Below are positions 42,426-45,140 of a stretch of DNA of 45,140 nucleotides, piece after piece. Location of the stretch: assembly GCA_902478945.1 (NCBI GenBank), contig CABSMX010000003.1, positions 1 through 45,140 of the forward strand. The letters run 5' to 3'. This stretch comes from an uncultured Collinsella sp. (lineage in GTDB: Bacteria > Actinomycetota > Coriobacteriia > Coriobacteriales > Coriobacteriaceae). Numbering within the stretch: the stretch's first letter is position 1; every line of letters starts with the position of its first letter. Made by a program: the position numbers and the translations under genes. A model generated the notes under the pieces. That model made no database searches. It had not been told where the DNA came from and was given only the letters and a program-made list of their open reading frames with translations.

Positions 42426-43865
42426 ATGTCTGATAATTGTACGGTCGCGCCCGCCAATGGGCGCATTACCGGTACCCAGATCCGCATCGTCGCGGTCGTC
42501 GTCCTGGGTGCCTTCTTGGCGCTACTGAACCAAACGGTGATGTCGCCTGCGCTGCCGGTCATCATGTCCGATTTCGCCATCGATGCCTCGACTGCCCAGT
42601 GGATCATGTCCATATACCCGCTGGTGAGCGGCATCATGGTCCCCGTTTCGGCGTTCCTTATCGACAAGTTCAGCACCCGCGCGCTATTCTTCGGGGCGAC
42701 GCTGGTGTTCGCGCTGGGCACGCTGCTGTGCGCCGCAGCCCCTGATTTCCTGTTCCTCATCATCGGTCGCGTGTTGCAAGCGGCGGGCTCAGGCGTGCTC
42801 ATGCCGCTTGTCTCGGTGGTTCCCATGCTGGTGTTCCCCGTCGAGAAACGAGGAACGGCTATGGGCATGGCGGGCATCGTCATGTCGGCGGGTCCCGCGG
42901 TCGGCCCCGTCGTAGGCGGTGCGGTGATCGACACGTACGGCTGGCGCACCATGATCGGCGCCATCGTCCCCCTCGCAATTCTCGTGCTGGTGCTGGGCGT
43001 GTTCATGCTGAAAAACGTGGGCGAGCTGAAGAACCCCAAGCTCGACCTGCCCTCGGTCGTCCTCTCCACCATCGCCTTCGGCGGACTTCTCTACGGGTTC
43101 TCGAGCGCCTCGTCGATGGGTTGGGGCAACCCCGTGGTGCTCGGCTCGATCGTCGCGGGTGTCGTGTGCTTGGTGCTGTTCGTCGTACGCCAGGGCAAAA
43201 TCGAGGACCCGCTGCTTCAACTGGGCACGCTCAAGACGCGCGAGTTCCGCGTGGCCGCCATCATCGTCACGCTCATCAATGCCGCATGCCTGGTCACCAA
43301 CACGCTGTTGCCGTTGCTGCTGCAAACCTCGCTTGGCGCTTCGGCCTTCGAAACCGGCATGGCCATGCTTCCCGCCGCGGCGGTGGGCATCATCATCAGC
43401 CCTATCTCCGGCGTGGTGTTCGACAAGTTCGGTCCGCGTGCCATCTCGATCGTCGGCCTGGCCCTCATGACCGGCGCTCTGTTCCTGCTCTCGCTTTCGA
43501 CGGTAAACACGCCCATCTTGGTGGTTGCGCTGTTCTGCATGCTGCAGTCCGCCGGCCAGTCGCTCGCGAACATGCCGGTGAACACATGGGGTGTCAATGC
43601 CTTGAAAAATGACATGATCGCCCACGGCAACGCCATCGCGAACACCGGCCGCCAGGTCGCCGGCGGTTTGTGCACGGCGCTCATCATCACGGTCATGACA
43701 AGCGTCACCGCGTCGGCCGGCGTCGATGCGAGCATCCAAGTAGCCACCGCCGTGGGCGCGGGCGTCGCTTACAAGGTGTGCGCGGCAATCGGCCTCGTTT
43801 CCCTTATCTGCGCCATATTCAGCGTGCGCACCAAGAAAACCGCACCGAAAACGAAGGAGGCATAA
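42426..43865 (+). CDS. DHA2-family (EmrB/QacA-type) MFS drug efflux transporter
   Basis: A 479-residue membrane protein with about 14 hydrophobic helices, the DHA2 pattern. Motif A-like segment is IDKFSTRALFFGA; motif C in helix 5 is MSAGPAVGPVVGGAVID. The opening LNQTVMSPALPVIMSDF is typical of EmrB relatives, where LDxTIVNVALP is usual and the first acidic residue is replaced by N. ATG 42426 follows GAAGGAAG. It probably exports toxic compounds or metabolites by proton antiport; the substrate is unknown. A CBS-domain gene starts three bases after its stop, so the two are co-transcribed. Confidence 0.9.
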   Translation: MSDNCTVAPANGRITGTQIRIVAVVVLGAFLALLNQTVMSPALPVIMSDFAIDASTAQWIMSIYPLVSGIMVPVSAFLIDKFSTRALFFGATLVFALGTLLCAAAPDFLFLIIGRVLQAAGSGVLMPLVSVVPMLVFPVEKRGTAMGMAGIVMSAGPAVGPVVGGAVIDTYGWRTMIGAIVPLAILVLVLGVFMLKNVGELKNPKLDLPSVVLSTIAFGGLLYGFSSASSMGWGNPVVLGSIVAGVVCLVLFVVRQGKIEDPLLQLGTLKTREFRVAAIIVTLINAACLVTNTLLPLLLQTSLGASAFETGMAMLPAAAVGIIISPISGVVFDKFGPRAISIVGLALMTGALFLLSLSTVNTPILVVALFCMLQSAGQSLANMPVNTWGVNALKNDMIAHGNAIANTGRQVAGGLCTALIITVMTSVTASAGVDASIQVATAVGAGVAYKVCAAIGLVSLICAIFSVRTKKTAPKTKEA

Positions 43866-43868
43866 GCG

Positions 43869-44375
43869 ATGTCCGAGATTCTGTCCGAGCGCATCCCGCT
43901 CGAGCTCGAGGGGACGCCCGTTTCGAGCATCATGATTGAAGAGCCGTTCACCTGCACGCAGGATTGCACGATTTCCGACGTGGTGCGCATGCTCGCCGAA
44001 AACGAGGTGAGCAGCATGCCCGTAATCGATGAGCGCAACCAGGTGGTCGGGTTCATCTCCGACGGCGATGTCATGGGAGCCATCGCGCAGCATCGCGCTC
44101 ACACCATCTTCACGGGCGGCGACGCGTCCATGCTGTACTTCGACGATCAGAGCCTTGAGCAGCGCATCGAAGACCTGAAGGATCGCTGCGTCATGGATTT
44201 CGCGACGCGCCAGGTAGTGTGTGCCCGTCCCGAGCAGAGCATCGCCCGCGTCGCCGCGCTGCTGGCGAAGAAGGAGTTCAAGAAGCTTCCTGTGGTTGAT
44301 GACGAGGGCAAACTCGTGGGGGTCATCCGCCGCTCCGCCATCACCAAATACATCTTCGGCATCCTTTTCCAATAG
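43869..44375 (+). CDS. Tandem CBS-domain protein
   Basis: A 168-residue cytosolic protein made almost entirely of two CBS motifs (about residues 18-70 and 105-165), for example CTISDVVRMLAENEVSSMPVIDE and SIARVAALLAKKEFKKLPVVDDEGKLVGVI. CBS pairs bind adenosine nucleotides. ATG 43869 follows AAGGAGG inside the end of the transporter gene. Coupling to an efflux pump suggests that it senses energy state and controls the pump or its expression; this is inference. Confidence 0.88.
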   Translation: MSEILSERIPLELEGTPVSSIMIEEPFTCTQDCTISDVVRMLAENEVSSMPVIDERNQVVGFISDGDVMGAIAQHRAHTIFTGGDASMLYFDDQSLEQRIEDLKDRCVMDFATRQVVCARPEQSIARVAALLAKKEFKKLPVVDDEGKLVGVIRRSAITKYIFGILFQ

Positions 44376-44549
44376 GGGCAGGTCGCACTTGAGGCGAACA
44401 TCTCGAGGCATCGAGCCAGCAACTGGACCAGACAACCTTGACACGCACGCGCTTTCCCTCGATGCTTCGGTAAGGGGAGCTGCGAAAATCGCAGCACGGG
44501 TGATCGGCGCCGCGCCCCCGAAGGCAAAAGCGAACACGGGAGCGATACG

Positions 44550-44858
44550 ATGGGAAAAGTCCTGGACGAAGATTTGGTTTATGAGATTCTCTCCGTCGTG
44601 GCAGAGATTCCGGCGGGATGCGTCGCCTCGTACGGTCAGATAGCGCGCCTCATCGGCAGGGAGAAAAACTCTCGCCTGGTCGGAGCGGTGCTGAGCGAGG
44701 CGGATCGCTACGGCGATTATCCCTGCCACCGCGTCGTCAACCACGCGGGACGCCTCGCGCCAAACTTCCCCGACCAGCGAGCACTACTGACGGAGGAAGG
44801 AGTCGCCTTCCGAGACAACGGCTGCGTCGACATGAAAAAGCACCAGTGGAACGAGTAG
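44550..44858 (+). CDS. MGMT-family (alkyltransferase-like) protein, short single-domain form
   Basis: A 102-residue protein equal to the C-terminal DNA-binding domain of O6-methylguanine-DNA methyltransferase. It has IPAGCVASYGQIARLIG and the active-site motif PCHRVV with C59. Alkyltransferase-like proteins (Atl1) have the same short length but Trp or Ala in place of the cysteine, so this form could still accept alkyl groups. ATG 44550 follows GGGAG. A TTGACA near 44439 could be part of its promoter; the 174-base gap also contains GCTGCGA/TCGCAGC. Confidence 0.85.
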   Translation: MGKVLDEDLVYEILSVVAEIPAGCVASYGQIARLIGREKNSRLVGAVLSEADRYGDYPCHRVVNHAGRLAPNFPDQRALLTEEGVAFRDNGCVDMKKHQWNE

Positions 44859-45070
44859 CCAGGCAGCGTAGCGTCGAAAGGAGCGACGCCACGGGGAACG
44901 ACCTGCGCCCCGCCGCCGGACAACCTATGGCAAAGTGACACGCCCCACAAAGAGCGGCGCACCAGTACGAGACACGACCGCGACGTAAAAAGACCCTATG
45001 ATACTCGTAAGCATCTATCTGATTGCCCGCCTCGAGGTACCCAAAGAACGAGAGATGCCGAAACCCCTAG

Positions 45071-45108
45071 ACAAAGAAAAAGGTCGGGAGCTTTTATGCT
45101 TCCGACCT
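45071..45108 (-). terminator. Terminator-like hairpin at the right end (minus strand)
   Basis: AGGTCGGGAGC (45081-45091) pairs with GCTTCCGACCT (45098-45108), with one wobble. On the minus strand it is followed by a T-rich run, so it probably ends a gene lying beyond the contig. Between 44859 and 45070 only a small hairpin (44871-44889, no T-run) is seen. Confidence 0.65.
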
Positions 45109-45112
45109 GAAG

Positions 45113-45140
45113 CTGTCTCTTATACACATCTCCGAGCCCA
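45113..45140. other. Nextera transposase adapter (sequencing artefact)
   Basis: The last 28 bases begin CTGTCTCTTATACACATCT, the reverse mosaic end, and continue as the reverse of the read-2 adapter. They are not genomic. Confidence 0.98.

Overview
The window is a high-GC contig that looks like a gut Coriobacteriia genome, most likely Collinsella or a close relative. This rests on gene content (VanRS-like two-component system, nickel-dependent lactate racemase locus, paired YhgE/Pip proteins, Old Yellow Enzyme-type reductase, FeoAAB) and on the many large intergenic palindromes; no 16S or other marker is present to prove it. Both ends carry Illumina Nextera adapter (1-34 and 45113-45140), so only 35-45112 is genomic.

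Left part (35-10771): the start of a secreted D,D-carboxypeptidase runs off the left end and faces a VanR/VanS-like pair. Then come pstB and a PhoB/PhoR-like pair (phosphate signalling), a Wzz-kinase-phosphatase trio for polysaccharide length control, a GNAT acetyltransferase and the chaperone HtpG. Centre-left (10772-24890): palindromes, two tandem YhgE/Pip membrane proteins, an EamA exporter, an M20 amidohydrolase, an OFA-type MFS transporter, three back-to-back long hairpins, hisS and ppc.

Centre-right (24891-30018) is a lactate racemase module in convergent layout: larA and an aquaporin-type channel on the plus strand, larB-larC-tetR on the minus strand, with a large perfect palindrome between them. 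LarA has every cofactor residue at the same number as the Lactiplantibacillus enzyme. LarC, however, stops before its C-terminal domain, and the channel has NQA instead of NPA in its second pore motif. serB and aspS follow, then an HPr-like protein with Asp at position 46, a feoA-feoA-feoB iron(II) uptake operon with its Cys-rich partner, and a multi-domain flavin/FeS reductase.

Right part (38962-45112): a GntR regulator without its DNA-binding domain is joined directly to the last ~57 codons of a GntP gluconate permease. This is a deletion or a false join. An IlvD/Edd-type sugar-acid dehydratase and a Cys-free ArsC/Spx-fold protein follow. The last ~3 kb (DHA2 efflux pump with a structured leader, CBS protein, short alkyltransferase-family protein) reads differently from the rest and could be acquired or a second assembly join.

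No rRNA, tRNA, CRISPR array, insertion sequence or phage gene was recognised. The most unusual signals are two long nested palindromes with unrelated arms but conserved 12-nt internal segments, the three-hairpin block before hisS, and the altered lar genes.
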